Source: Histomonas meleagridis (taxonomy: Eukaryota > Parabasalia > Tritrichomonadida > Dientamoebidae). Taken from it: DNA of 64,000 nt. Both the position numbers and the translations under genes were made by a program. Within the stretch, counting starts at the first letter, position 1; each line of letters opens with the position of its first letter. The stretch spans positions 124,001 through 188,000 of the forward strand of contig WSYJ01000164.1 of the NCBI GenBank assembly GCA_020186115.1, given 5' to 3'. The notes under the pieces were generated by a model. The model searched no databases. It was not told the DNA's origin and saw only the letters and a list, made by a program, of their open reading frames with translations. Positions 46,657-56,493 of this stretch are shown in pieces.

Positions 46657-47136
46657 TCACTGATTATTTTCCTGTGGTTGCTCTTGTACAGAACTTTCTT
46701 CTTTTACTGGTTGTTCTATGACAATGGATTCAGTTGGTACTGGAGGTTGAATTGGAATTAAGTTTGGATTCCCATACAGTTTTTGTGACCTTCTCATAAA
46801 TTGTTTGATGTGATTCTTAACATTATTTGGCGTTCTATTAGGAAAGTTCTTTGCAATAACAGACCATTTAGGTCCAGTAGTTTGATAAATTTTTAGAAGT
46901 TGAATTTCTTCGTTATGAGTCCATGGAGTATTATTAACATCTGGTGAAAGATAAAGATTCCATCTTTCTCGACATTGACGAGCAGTTCTGTTTGGCATGA
47001 GCTCTTGAATTTCATGCCAAGCATGAGAACCTTTTTCTTCAACAAGTTGCCTAAGTTTTTGATCCTCCTCTTGAGTAAATAATATTTTCTGCTTTCTTTG
47101 AGGCTTTGTCTGTGCTGGTATTTGGTTGGTTTCCAT
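46657..47136 (-). CDS. R2R3-Myb transcription factor (159 aa)
   Basis: The frame runs 23 codons further upstream, but the ATG at 47136 (METNQIPAQTKPQRK) is the natural start. Two Myb repeats occupy residues ~20-120: R2 'FTQEEDQKLRQLVEEKG...W..I......R...QCRERW' and R3 'WTHNEEIQLLKIYQTTGPKW' with 'FPNRTPNNVKNHIKQF'. The recognition-helix residues of canonical Mybs (NRTARQCRERWNLYL; TPNNVKNHI) bind AAC-core sites. Small two-repeat Mybs regulate many trichomonad genes. The C-terminal ~35 residues are Pro/Glu/Gln-rich. It lies 110 bases upstream of the winged-helix gene on the same strand. Confidence 0.9.
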   Translation of the reverse strand: METNQIPAQTKPQRKQKILFTQEEDQKLRQLVEEKGSHAWHEIQELMPNRTARQCRERWNLYLSPDVNNTPWTHNEEIQLLKIYQTTGPKWSVIAKNFPNRTPNNVKNHIKQFMRRSQKLYGNPNLIPIQPPVPTESIVIEQPVKEESSVQEQPQENNQ

Positions 47137-47794
47137 TTTCCTCACTGGTAACCGATCGAAAGTAAGAACACCCCGGAAAGCAATCACTTTTTCAAATAAA
47201 AACAATGGAATTGACTGGTTGCGATCATACTGAATTGAAAATAAGGCGGTACCGCCAAGAGATGTAAATCGGCTTATTATTGGTCAAAATTTATGGACTC
47301 GTTAGATATGTCTATCTATTATATAATAAATAGATATATAACCCAATTTATTAAAAAAAATGATTATTGGAAACTAAATGTGTGTGTTCATAAATCCTGT
47401 TTGGCTATCTAATATAATATTATTGTTTTAAACTCTAACAAAAATCTATAAGCTCAGATATACTTGTTCTTATATTAATGGAAATTAGTTTTTTACACGA
47501 TTATTTTAATCTTAAGACTCGGAATTCTGGGAATTTATTTAAGAGGATGTAGATACCCTTTGTGCAATATAGAGAAGTTTGGTAAAGAAGATTGAAGGCT
47601 TTCTACCAAGGCCACTGAAATTTTGTAATCGGAAAGATGTTTCTTTAAATGACAAAAGCAAGCTTAACCTCGTTCTAACAGCGGTTTTTTGAATGCATTA
47701 ATAATAGGAGATCATTTTTCACAGAATTTCATTAACCCGTTGTTGTGGGTTATATTCAAAAAGTCAAACTTGTTTATATCAATACAATTTTGCC
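47137..47794. other. Divergent intergenic region
   Basis: About 660 bases between the Myb and hexosaminidase genes. A small hairpin AACCCGTTGTTGTGGGTT occurs near 47732, 63 nt before the next ATG. No RNA gene recognised. Confidence 0.45.
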
Positions 47795-49759
47795 ATGCTT
47801 GCTTTCATTGCGCTTGCAAGCTCCAAAATGATTCCAAATATAATACCGGCCCCAGTTAGCATGGAAATTGGAAGTGGCGAATGGGTACTCACAACTAGTT
47901 CTGTAATTATGTATGATCCTTCACAAGAAGGATTATTCTTTATTTCAAACTATCTTGCTGATTTTATTAGGAAATCAACATTCATTCCCATAAAAGTTTC
48001 TAATGTCACTAATACCACTGGTATTATATTCAAAAAAGTTACAGGACTTGAAAAGGAAGAGTATACTTTGAATGTTGATGCAAGTGGAGTCACAATATCT
48101 GCTTCCGAGTACAATGGCTTCTTTTATGGCGTACAAACATTACTTCAACTTTTCCCAGTTGAAATTTTCAGTCGCGCATATACACCAGGCATTACTTGGT
48201 CAGTCCCATTTATAAAGATCTCAGACAAACCAAGACTCCAATGGCGTGGTTTTATGCTTGATTGCAGTCGTCATTTCTTTGATGTTACAACCATCAAACA
48301 TGTTCTTGATACTATGGCTCTTCACAAGATAAACACATTTCATTGGCATTTAGTTGATGATCAAGGCTGGAGGATTGAAATCAAAAAGTATCCTTTATTA
48401 ACACAGAAGGGAGTTATTAATGATCAACAACCAATTCCATGGCATCGTCTTGAATATGATGGCAAACCATATGGACCATATTTCTATACACAAGAAGAAA
48501 TCAAAGAAGTCATCGCATATGCCAAAAAATTATGTATAACCATTGTACCCGAAATTGAAATGCCGGGTCACGCTATCGGCGCCCTTTCGGGGTACCCCGA
48601 ATTCTGTTGCAGAGGTGAAGGCGATTTTCGACCGTTAACTTATTGGGGTGGTTCGTACGATGTGTTTTGTCCAGGCAATGATGGGACCATCAAATTCCTT
48701 GAAGATATATTAGATGAAGTTATCGAATTGTTCGACTCAGAATACATTCATTGTGGTGGTGATGAATGTCGTAAGTTACGTTGGGAAGAATGTCCTAAAT
48801 GTCAAAAACGTATTCAAGATCATGGACTTAAAGATGTTAATGAACTTCAGTCATGGTTTGTTAACGAGATTGCAAATTACGTCGAATCGAAAGGAAGACA
48901 TATGATTGGATGGGATGAAATTATGCAAGGTGGATTACCTAAAGCAGCTTCTGTAATGAGTTGGCAAGGAGTTGAAGGAGGTACTAAAGCAGCGCAACAA
49001 GGTCATTACGTAGTTATGGCACCAAATCCAATCCTTTATGTCGACCATGGACAATTACCAGTTGCCGAACCATATGAATATATTGTTGACTATACCACAT
49101 CTAATCTTAACCATCTTTATAAGGTCTATACATTTGAGCCAACAGATGGAATACCAGATGAATATAAGAAATATATCATTGGTGCGCAATGTAACTTGTT
49201 TGCTGAATATGTATGGGGAGATCGAATGGATGTCGACTATAAGTACTTCCCTCGAATGAGTGCGTTATCCGAAGTTACATGGTCGAAATTAGAATATCGA
49301 AGTATGGAGAACTTTTTGGCTAAGTTAGCAAGAGTACACAATGAAAGACTTACTAGGTATGGCATTAACATTGGTCCTATTACAGGCCATCAAAAGATTC
49401 ACTGGACAAAAGATCAAATCAAAAGCAATGCTTTCACATCACATGTCTGGGACATTAACGGTGGCGTCGGTATAACAGGTCAATACCAGGCTGTGTTTAT
49501 TATGGAGTCTGGTAGTAATAACGTGGCTGTTAGGAATGTTAAGATTTTGTATGATGGAGAAGAAGTTGCTTGTGATGCAAGTCAGAAATTAGTAACTGAA
49601 AATAATACACCGTCATTCGATTTTATCATTAACGAAAACGCGGGAAATCATAGAGTTGAGTTAAGTGCTGAAATTTCTGGTTTGGATGGAAATGATTCAT
49701 TTGGAGAAATTATCGTTTATATCACAAATCCAAATCAGATAAAATCTGTTAACAATTGA
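47795..49759 (+). CDS. Secreted/lysosomal beta-N-acetylhexosaminidase, GH20 (654 aa)
   Basis: GH20 enzymes release terminal GlcNAc/GalNAc from glycoconjugates. A very short hydrophobic N-terminus (MLAFIALASS) looks like the end of a signal peptide. The GH20b domain (residues ~15-140) is followed by the TIM barrel: 'RGFMLDCSRHFFDVTTIKHV', 'HKINTFHWHLVDDQGWRIEI', 'PEIEMPGHAIGALSGYPEF' and the catalytic pair Asp323-Glu324 in IHCGGDECRKLRW. Trp residues of the substrate pocket are present (MSWQGVEGG; 'LFAEYVWGDRMDVDYK'). A C-terminal ~130-residue beta domain extends beyond the barrel. Probably degrades host mucin or glycoprotein sugars (inference). Confidence 0.93.
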   Translation: MLAFIALASSKMIPNIIPAPVSMEIGSGEWVLTTSSVIMYDPSQEGLFFISNYLADFIRKSTFIPIKVSNVTNTTGIIFKKVTGLEKEEYTLNVDASGVTISASEYNGFFYGVQTLLQLFPVEIFSRAYTPGITWSVPFIKISDKPRLQWRGFMLDCSRHFFDVTTIKHVLDTMALHKINTFHWHLVDDQGWRIEIKKYPLLTQKGVINDQQPIPWHRLEYDGKPYGPYFYTQEEIKEVIAYAKKLCITIVPEIEMPGHAIGALSGYPEFCCRGEGDFRPLTYWGGSYDVFCPGNDGTIKFLEDILDEVIELFDSEYIHCGGDECRKLRWEECPKCQKRIQDHGLKDVNELQSWFVNEIANYVESKGRHMIGWDEIMQGGLPKAASVMSWQGVEGGTKAAQQGHYVVMAPNPILYVDHGQLPVAEPYEYIVDYTTSNLNHLYKVYTFEPTDGIPDEYKKYIIGAQCNLFAEYVWGDRMDVDYKYFPRMSALSEVTWSKLEYRSMENFLAKLARVHNERLTRYGINIGPITGHQKIHWTKDQIKSNAFTSHVWDINGGVGITGQYQAVFIMESGSNNVAVRNVKILYDGEEVACDASQKLVTENNTPSFDFIINENAGNHRVELSAEISGLDGNDSFGEIIVYITNPNQIKSVNN

Positions 49760-50732
49760 TCAATTCGTGAAAAAGAATTGAATAAACATTTTATATCTTA
49801 ATTTATACTAAAAAAATGGAATTAATTTCTTGAAATTTAACATGAAAAAGGCAATGCATTGCTTTTATAGAGTAGTGTAAACGAAAAATTCCACAATGGG
49901 ATTTTTATATAACTCGAGAATATTAATAAAAATAGAGATTAAACCCTATATTACATGTCTTTAAGTGAATTCATTCCTATATTTTTTGGATATTTTTGTT
50001 TTTTGATTTCAAATATTTGCTTACAAAAAGTTAATATTATACACAAAAAGTCAACTCAAAAACCGCATTATCACAAAGAAACATGTTGCCACAAACTTTT
50101 GTTCATTTTTGTTGATATAATATAATTGTTTGATGTAAAAATCATTCATTATATGTTTATGAATTGGAGTTGCTGGTGTAATAACATTAAATCCAATTTA
50201 TTTTCTATTTTTATCAAAATTTACAATAATTGCATTTCTTTATTAAAACGCATTATTTTAATGAATAACTTTTTTCAATGATCAGAATTCTTCTTATTTT
50301 TATTATTCAGAGTATACATTAATTTCATTTAAATCTTTTTTTCATGTTTTTGTGATATTTAAAAATGTTTTCAGTTCACATGTCGCATAATTATATTGAA
50401 ATTTGTTGATACTTAAACGGGAAATTTCTCTAAAATGTACAGAAGAATTTTGATAAAACCTATATGAATACAAAATATTGATTATATTCTATTCAATGGT
50501 ACTTCAAATTTTAAAATACCATTGTGAAGTTTTCTGTAACAAATCGAAATAATATCATATGAAAAAAAAAATTAAACATGGAGTAAAATTTTATATAAAA
50601 ACAATTTAATTCTAACTTTTATATTATTTGATAATAAATTAACCAAAATATTCAATTATAATAATAATATTTCAATATTTTAAGAATTTCGAAAAAATCA
50701 ATGAATTACGTTTTCAAATTTTTTTTAATATA
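49760..50732. other. AT-rich intergenic region left of transposase relic
   Basis: Nearly 1 kb of A/T-rich DNA, including a GGCAATGCATTGC palindrome near 49849. No open frame with recognisable content. Confidence 0.55.
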
Positions 50733-52218
50733 CCATTTTCACATCATGTTGGCCATTTTCTGTTCCATTATGGCCATTTTCCGTTTCAAGATGGCCAACC
50801 GTTTTCTATCATAAATCTTAAAATTCAAGATTTAAGAAACCGAATTTTTTTTTGAGTGAAGCATCTTTTAAATTCTATGTTGTAAAATGTTGTATTTGTT
50901 TATTATTTTAAGATGTGTATGCCTATATATATACCTTGTGTCAAAGATTTAGAGGCTTTAACAAAAACATTTTTGAATGGTGAAGATCCTAATGTAGTAG
51001 GATCAGCTCTTGGAATGTCTTCAAGGACAATTAGAAGAAGAACTCACCAAATTATGGAGAATAATAATAATTTTCCACCAATTTTGAATAGAGGTCCTCA
51101 TCATCAAATCGTTACTCCTGAGATGGAAGAATTTATTATAAATTATGTGGAAGAAAACAGCGCATCAACACTTCTCGAAATTAAAAATGCTTTATTAGAA
51201 CACTTTGAAATACCAAATGATCAGATATCTTTATCTACAATTCACTGTCATTTAGATGAAAATTTTGTTTCTTATAAAAAGCTTCGCTATGTTTCTGCAA
51301 ATGCAAATACACCAGAAATAATTCAACAGCGAGTAAATTATTTAAATCAATTGACAAATTTATCAGAGAGTATCCAACAAATTTACATTGATGAATCAAA
51401 TTTTACAATTTTGACAAGAAGAAATATGGGAAGATCTAAATTTGGAAAAAGAGCAGTTCAATCATCATTAATCGATGGATGTATAAAAATCAATATTTTA
51501 GCAGTCGTTGATCCAAATTATGGTTGGGTATACCATTAAACTGAAACAAATATTGTTGATGCAATTCGATTTGAAGAATATTTTAAAAATTTCTTAATGA
51601 TTTAAAGACAAAATATCCAATTCATCGACAATATGAACTACTTAAATTATGCCAAGAAGCTCAGTTTGTACTTTTATTTTTACCACCATATTACCCATAT
51701 CTTAATTTAATTGAAAGATGTTTTAGTCAAATTATAGCATATGTAAGAAGATATTTACAAGAAAAAAATCAAATTCTTCTAGGTACAATTAATCTTCCTA
51801 TCGGGAAAAAAGGAGTTGTTCGGTTTCAGGTTCTCGAAAAAGCAATAAATGATGCAATTCAAAATGTTACAAGGGAAAATGTACAAAATTATTTGAATTA
51901 TTCATACAAATTTTATCCTATGATATTTCAAATGATACCAATCATAATTGAATAAATACTCTTTTTTATTATTTATATTATTATATATTATAAAAATTAG
52001 AATGTACATATAAAAAATATCGATATTTTTTGGAATACAACATTTTACAACATAGAATTTAAAAGATGCTTCACTCAAAAAAAAATTCGGTTTCTTAAAT
52101 CTTGAATTTTAAGATTTATGATAGAAAACGGTTGGCCATCTTGAAACGGAAAATGGCCATAATGAAACAGAAAATGGCCATATTGAAACGGAAAATGGCC
52201 AACATGATGTGAAAATGG
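50733..52218. mobile_element. IS630/Tc1-type transposon relic with ~150-170 bp TIRs (1486 bp)
   Basis: Left arm from CCATTTTCACATCATG... and right arm ending in its inverted copy enclose a broken transposase gene. Arms carry direct sub-repeats ATGGCCATTTTC(T/C)GTT, about 20 bp each; the right arm has one extra copy. Inner arm segments (AAGATTTAAGAAACCG; 'GAGTGAAGCATCTTTTAAA') match almost exactly between the arms. Left flank TA, right flank AA. The ends differ from the CAG-starting elements in this window, so it is a separate family. Confidence 0.85.
50913..51955 (+). pseudogene. IS630/Tc1-type transposase, inactivated
   Basis: An N-terminal HTH (ALTKTFLNGEDPNVVGSALG..SSRTIRRR) precedes the catalytic region 'QQIYIDESNFTI', with the first catalytic Asp. 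The frame stops at TAA 51537-51539 directly after DPNYGWVYH, continues in the same frame to a second stop near 51603, then shifts frame. The C-terminal part, read in the new frame, has 'LLFLPPYYPYLNLIERCFSQ' with the catalytic Glu. The segment that should carry the second Asp (DNA.IH in relatives) is collapsed to YPIHRQYE, an internal deletion. It is therefore dead by at least three lesions. Confidence 0.85.
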
Positions 52219-52744
52219 AATAAATTTCTTGGAAAAAAATAAATTTTCGGGGAGACCGTTTAGACCGCACCCTTAATGTACTTCTGTAATATAGAAAAAA
52301 ATTGGATTGATTTTATTAAGGATAAGGTTCATTTTTTGGGAGTTTTTTTTCGCTTACACTACTCTGCTTTGATTTGAAAAGTGATGTTCGAAATAACAAT
52401 AAAAGAATGTTTTGCTTTGAAAGCATTCGAATGCATGCATTCGAAAATGAACTCATTTGGCATTTTTATCTTCACTTAACTTGCTCAAGTTCCCTGATTT
52501 GATTGAGTTGCATCTGATCGTATTTTTTATTTTTTTCTGAGAATTTATTCATGCCAAATTGTAATTTAATTGAAATACAGTTTTTGTCACCTACTTTCAT
52601 TCAAATGATACCAGGTTTTTGATAACTTATAAGTTGTGTTTATAACAAGAAATTTTTGTGAAATAAATATGAACAAAACCACAAATATTAAACATAAGTA
52701 TGTAAAATGACTTTACCCTTTTTTGAAAGCGTAATTGGTCGAAA
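52219..52744. other. Intergenic region
   Basis: About 525 bases between the transposon and the GT31-like gene; short inverted ATGCATGCAT-type repeats near 52430. No gene recognised. Confidence 0.5.
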
Positions 52745-53809
52745 ATGTCTCCATCCCAGACAAAAACTTCTGAAACGGAATCAAAAAATTATGACATCAA
52801 ATATGTTATATTAGAAATATTATTTTTCATTCCATATTTTATTGTATTTTGGAATATCAACTATGCGCCCAAAGAAATTCATCATATGTTCAATTATATT
52901 GAAGTAAATAAGACATTATTTATTATTATCACAATGCCAAATAGCCCAATACCTGTAAATATGTCTCGCTACTTCGTTAGTGATTTAAATCGAATGTCTG
53001 GTTACAAAGCTATATATCTTGATTGGAAAGATGTCAATAAAACAAATCCAGAAAACTCTGAAGACATACTAAATCTTAAGGTTCCTGAATATTACAGAAT
53101 TATCACATCTAAAATCACACCAAATTGGTCATATAATAAGAAAAGTATTGATATTTTTCGAAAGACGTATTTTGGTCTTTCTTATTTTTACTACGAAACA
53201 AACTATCGATGGCTTCATAGAGGTACGGATGACAATGCCATTAATTTAAAGCTTTTAGATTCGTATTTTGATTCATTAGAAGAAAAATATAATCCACTTA
53301 AAGACCCATTGATATTTGGATCTTGTGTTAAAATTCCTGATTTCCGTATTCCAGGTTTTCTACAAGGTGGAGTTGGATATCTTTATTCACGGCGAGCTGT
53401 TGAATTAATGCTTCCTATTTACAAACAAGTTATATACAACTGTAAATGGGCCGAAGACATATGTCATGATGAGTTTTTAACAAGATTAAACATTACTTTG
53501 TTGGAAGCAACATCATTTAACTTCTTGGGGCACCCTTTGCCTGATGATGACTTAGAAAGACTTGATAAAAATGATTTTAGTGATTTAAATCCTTGTCCTC
53601 AAGCACAGCTTCCGAAAAAGCCGGACCAATGCGCATTGTTTAGCGCTCCTCTGAATAAAATTGTTTTCCTACATCATCATGATAAAAAAGGAATCGAAGG
53701 AGTGATCAAAAGATGTAAACAGATATTCGCCGTAAAAAACGAAACTGTTCATTTCTATTTCCCCGATTTGTTGTGGCCGCGGCTTTGTAGAGATAACCCT
53801 TACACTTAA
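52745..53809 (+). CDS. Fringe/C1GALT1-like glycosyltransferase (GT31 type, 354 aa)
   Basis: ATG at 52745. A signal-anchor segment lies at residues ~18-40 (IKYVILEILFFIPYFIVFW), giving a type II Golgi topology. The luminal domain shows 'YYETNYRWLHRGTDDNAINL', where TDDN supplies the DxD-type metal site after the fringe-family YxWxxxxDDD pattern, then 'FGSCVKIPDFRIPGFLQGGV', 'GYLYSRRAVELML' and 'EDICHDEFLTRLN', the order typical of beta-1,3-galactosyl/GlcNAc transferases of GT31. The likely role is O-glycan or lipoglycan extension on the cell surface. Together with the fucosyltransferase-like gene at 28 kb it points to elaborate surface glycans. Confidence 0.8.
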   Translation: MSPSQTKTSETESKNYDIKYVILEILFFIPYFIVFWNINYAPKEIHHMFNYIEVNKTLFIIITMPNSPIPVNMSRYFVSDLNRMSGYKAIYLDWKDVNKTNPENSEDILNLKVPEYYRIITSKITPNWSYNKKSIDIFRKTYFGLSYFYYETNYRWLHRGTDDNAINLKLLDSYFDSLEEKYNPLKDPLIFGSCVKIPDFRIPGFLQGGVGYLYSRRAVELMLPIYKQVIYNCKWAEDICHDEFLTRLNITLLEATSFNFLGHPLPDDDLERLDKNDFSDLNPCPQAQLPKKPDQCALFSAPLNKIVFLHHHDKKGIEGVIKRCKQIFAVKNETVHFYFPDLLWPRLCRDNPYT

Positions 53810-54150
53810 GTATGAAATAGACATTTTTGACATATATTGCTCATGCAAATTATATTAACTTTCAGTGAAGAAAGCCTTAATTTTCAAAACATAATGAAAT
53901 ATAATTTAAACAAATTTTTCTTATTCAAATAATCTAATTATCAATATTTTAGTTTATTATCCACTATATCAAAGTTTAATGTTTTTGATATTTATTATTT
54001 TAATAATCTGTTGTTAACGAATATAAGCCATTGGTGTACTTTCATAATTTATATAATTTTCAGAAATATATTTACAAAAGGAATTATCGGGATTTATTAT
54101 TTGAAACATCCATACTTAGTAAAAAATAAAATAAATTGTTTGTTAGTTAT
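53810..54150. other. AT-rich intergenic region between convergent genes
   Basis: About 340 bases; nothing recognisable. Confidence 0.5.
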
Positions 54151-54795
54151 TTAGTAACCAACTGTGAAGCGTTTTCCAATGTAATTACCATTGGCTATTT
54201 CATCGATCATTGCAACAGCATAATCAGAATTTGATATTTTGCTTTCTCCTTTTTCGTTGAATATTGTTTCGTCACCACTTAACCTAAACTTACCTTGTTT
54301 TTCACCTGGATAAATTTCCATCGATGGGCATAACACTGTTCCTGGCACATCCTTTTGCTCCAAAACAAGTGCAAGTAGTTTAGAAGTAGCATTAGCTAAT
54401 GGCAAGTAAGCTGGTGGGAATCCTGGTGAATCCATATTTCGCGCGCCATTAGTTATGAGTGTACCTGCCCCTCCAACAGCAAGAAGACGACGTGCTCCAA
54501 CTTTTTTAGCTGCTTCGATTATATTCTTTGTCGCATTCACCTGAAGTTCTTCCATTTTTTCAAATGTCGAATCTTTCGGTGGACAATAAGCGTGAATAAT
54601 AATTTCTGCTCCTTTTAATGCATTTTCAAGTTCTTGTAAATCAAAAATATCTACTGAAACATGTACACATTTTCCTTTTGGTAATTCTTTTGGAGGATTC
54701 CTGCTAATAGCTATTGTATCATAGCCTCTTGCGACAGCCTCTTCGGATATCTTAGCACCAATAAAACCAGTAGCACCAATAACAGCAACTTTCAT
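54151..54795 (-). CDS. NAD(P)-binding Rossmann protein, NmrA/atypical SDR type (214 aa)
   Basis: The dinucleotide-binding motif GATGFIG at residues 7-13 follows the strand MKVAVI. Further conserved pieces are 'DIFDLQELENALKGAEIIIH', 'NIIEAAKKVGARRLLAVGGA' and 'PGTVLCPSMEIYPGEKQGKF'. This is the compact atypical-SDR family common in bacteria (NmrA/YwnB-like NAD(P)H-binding proteins), usually ~210 residues, matching here. The substrate is unknown; quinone or stress-related oxidoreductase roles are typical. The bacterial-type architecture makes lateral transfer from bacteria plausible but unproven. ATG at 54795. Confidence 0.85.
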   Translation of the reverse strand: MKVAVIGATGFIGAKISEEAVARGYDTIAISRNPPKELPKGKCVHVSVDIFDLQELENALKGAEIIIHAYCPPKDSTFEKMEELQVNATKNIIEAAKKVGARRLLAVGGAGTLITNGARNMDSPGFPPAYLPLANATSKLLALVLEQKDVPGTVLCPSMEIYPGEKQGKFRLSGDETIFNEKGESKISNSDYAVAMIDEIANGNYIGKRFTVGY

Positions 54796-56493
54796 TATTA
54801 AGAAATGAAGTGATTATTTCTGTGAGCAGTTACTTTTCAATGGCTTTTCTTTCAATTTTTTGAATCAATTTTATTCAAAATTGTTCATTAATAGAAAATT
54901 GAATGAACGAAAGTTGCTCGGCTAATCGTGTTGAGTGCTCGACGACGAGCTGGACGCTGATTGCAATTTGTCAAAACCTAGTGAATATTGCCCAAAATTA
55001 AATTTTCTAAAATATCTCCAATACAAATTTATCGAGATGTTATTATATTTATATTTAAATATTGATTAAAACTAAATTCGATTCTCATATATTCAATTTC
55101 ATTTCAATTTATAATTTATATTTTTATATTATATAAATATAAATATATTTATATAACACTTATAATAAATTTACTTAAAAATATATTAGATGAATTTTTT
55201 TTTTACTATAAGAAGATTAAAAATTATCAATAAATATCACATATTTATGTATATCAATCATTACTTAAATTTTTAAATAAGGAATCATGAATTGGTGTGC
55301 AATTTTGTCCAACGTTTTTGATTTTCAAAAACAATATAAAAATGAAAATACATTTTTTATAAATATTATTTGGAAATCATCAGAATTTTATACATTAATA
55401 ATAAAGAAATTTCTGCTCAATATTAATCTCTTGTAAAATTATAGATCAAATTTAATGGAAACAAGACGAATAATTGCGAAACTGATTTTTAAAAATTATC
55501 GGTAACAATTACAAATATATTCAAATGGTTTAAAACCATATCAAAGAACATATTATCCTAACGAGTATCCTCTTTCCCATCATTTAAAATGTAAGTTGTA
55601 GCTTCGAGGTCCCTTTCCCCTGTTTTCGCTCTGTATGTTGACTCTATGTCAGCTCTTTTGGAAGTCTTCACAACTATCAATTGGCAATTTGAGAAGAATA
55701 TCAAGTCCATTAAATATGAGACGACAAAATGATCGATATGTAAACCGCCTTCATGTAGCGTCTAGAGAACAACTTGACGACAAATGGAATATCATTATTA
55801 GCAATCAAAGAGTCCAAATCGCGTTAAGACAAACCTTTGTAGAAAGACTTACGAAATCAAACTTTATGTTCATCATTAAATAAAACGGGGTTATTAGCTA
55901 ATTCATATGTTAAATTTTCTGTCTATTGTCCACTTATAAATTGTTTCTCATGAAAAAGATATAACAGGTATCATATATGCTCTGAAAATGAGCTATTGTT
56001 TTTGATACAAATCTCCAAAAATTTTTGTGAATGATCAAGAAATATAGATATTTATAAATTAAAATAAAATATTTTAAACATGTTGATTTTATTGATTATA
56101 ACATATAGAACGATTTATATTAATTATAAAGAAATTAGATTCGAAGGGGATTGAAATAGAATAAAATCGACTTTTTTTGATTTGAGACGACCCCTCTGAG
56201 ATAACATATTAGAAAGAATATTTATACGCTTAATACAACATAGAGATAAATTATCAAATGAGTTTTTATAGATGATTATCGCAATAAATAACATATGATA
56301 TCGAAAAATAATGATAATAATGAATATAACAGCAAGGAATTAAAAAAATTAAAAAAATTCTGACATTGACACTTTCCCCATAAACATACAATATTATGGT
56401 AATTCATTCAAAATTAAAAGTGACGTATTCATCGTTTAATAAAATTAAACGGTTTCTTGTTCTAGATCGTTTCGGTTAGTACAACCGCGTCAG
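54796..56493. other. Long intergenic region with one doubtful ORF
   Basis: 1.7 kb, mostly extreme A/T. An 82-codon plus-strand ORF at 55635-55883 lies in a stretch of more balanced composition (about 55560-55880); it is listed separately. Near 56450-56490, AAACGGTTTC and GATCGTTTCGGTTAG precede the protease gene and may be promoter boxes. Confidence 0.5.
55635..55883 (+). CDS. Doubtful small ORF (82 aa)
   Basis: An ATG-initiated frame encoding an Arg/Gln/Asn-rich peptide (MRRQNDRYVNRLHVASREQL; 'RVQIALRQTFVERLTKS'). The surrounding ~320 bases are less AT-rich than the flanks, which is why I list it. It matches no family I know, has no clear Inr-like site, and could be a fragment of an inserted element or a structured RNA locus. 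Confidence 0.25.
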   Translation: MLTLCQLFWKSSQLSIGNLRRISSPLNMRRQNDRYVNRLHVASREQLDDKWNIIISNQRVQIALRQTFVERLTKSNFMFIIK

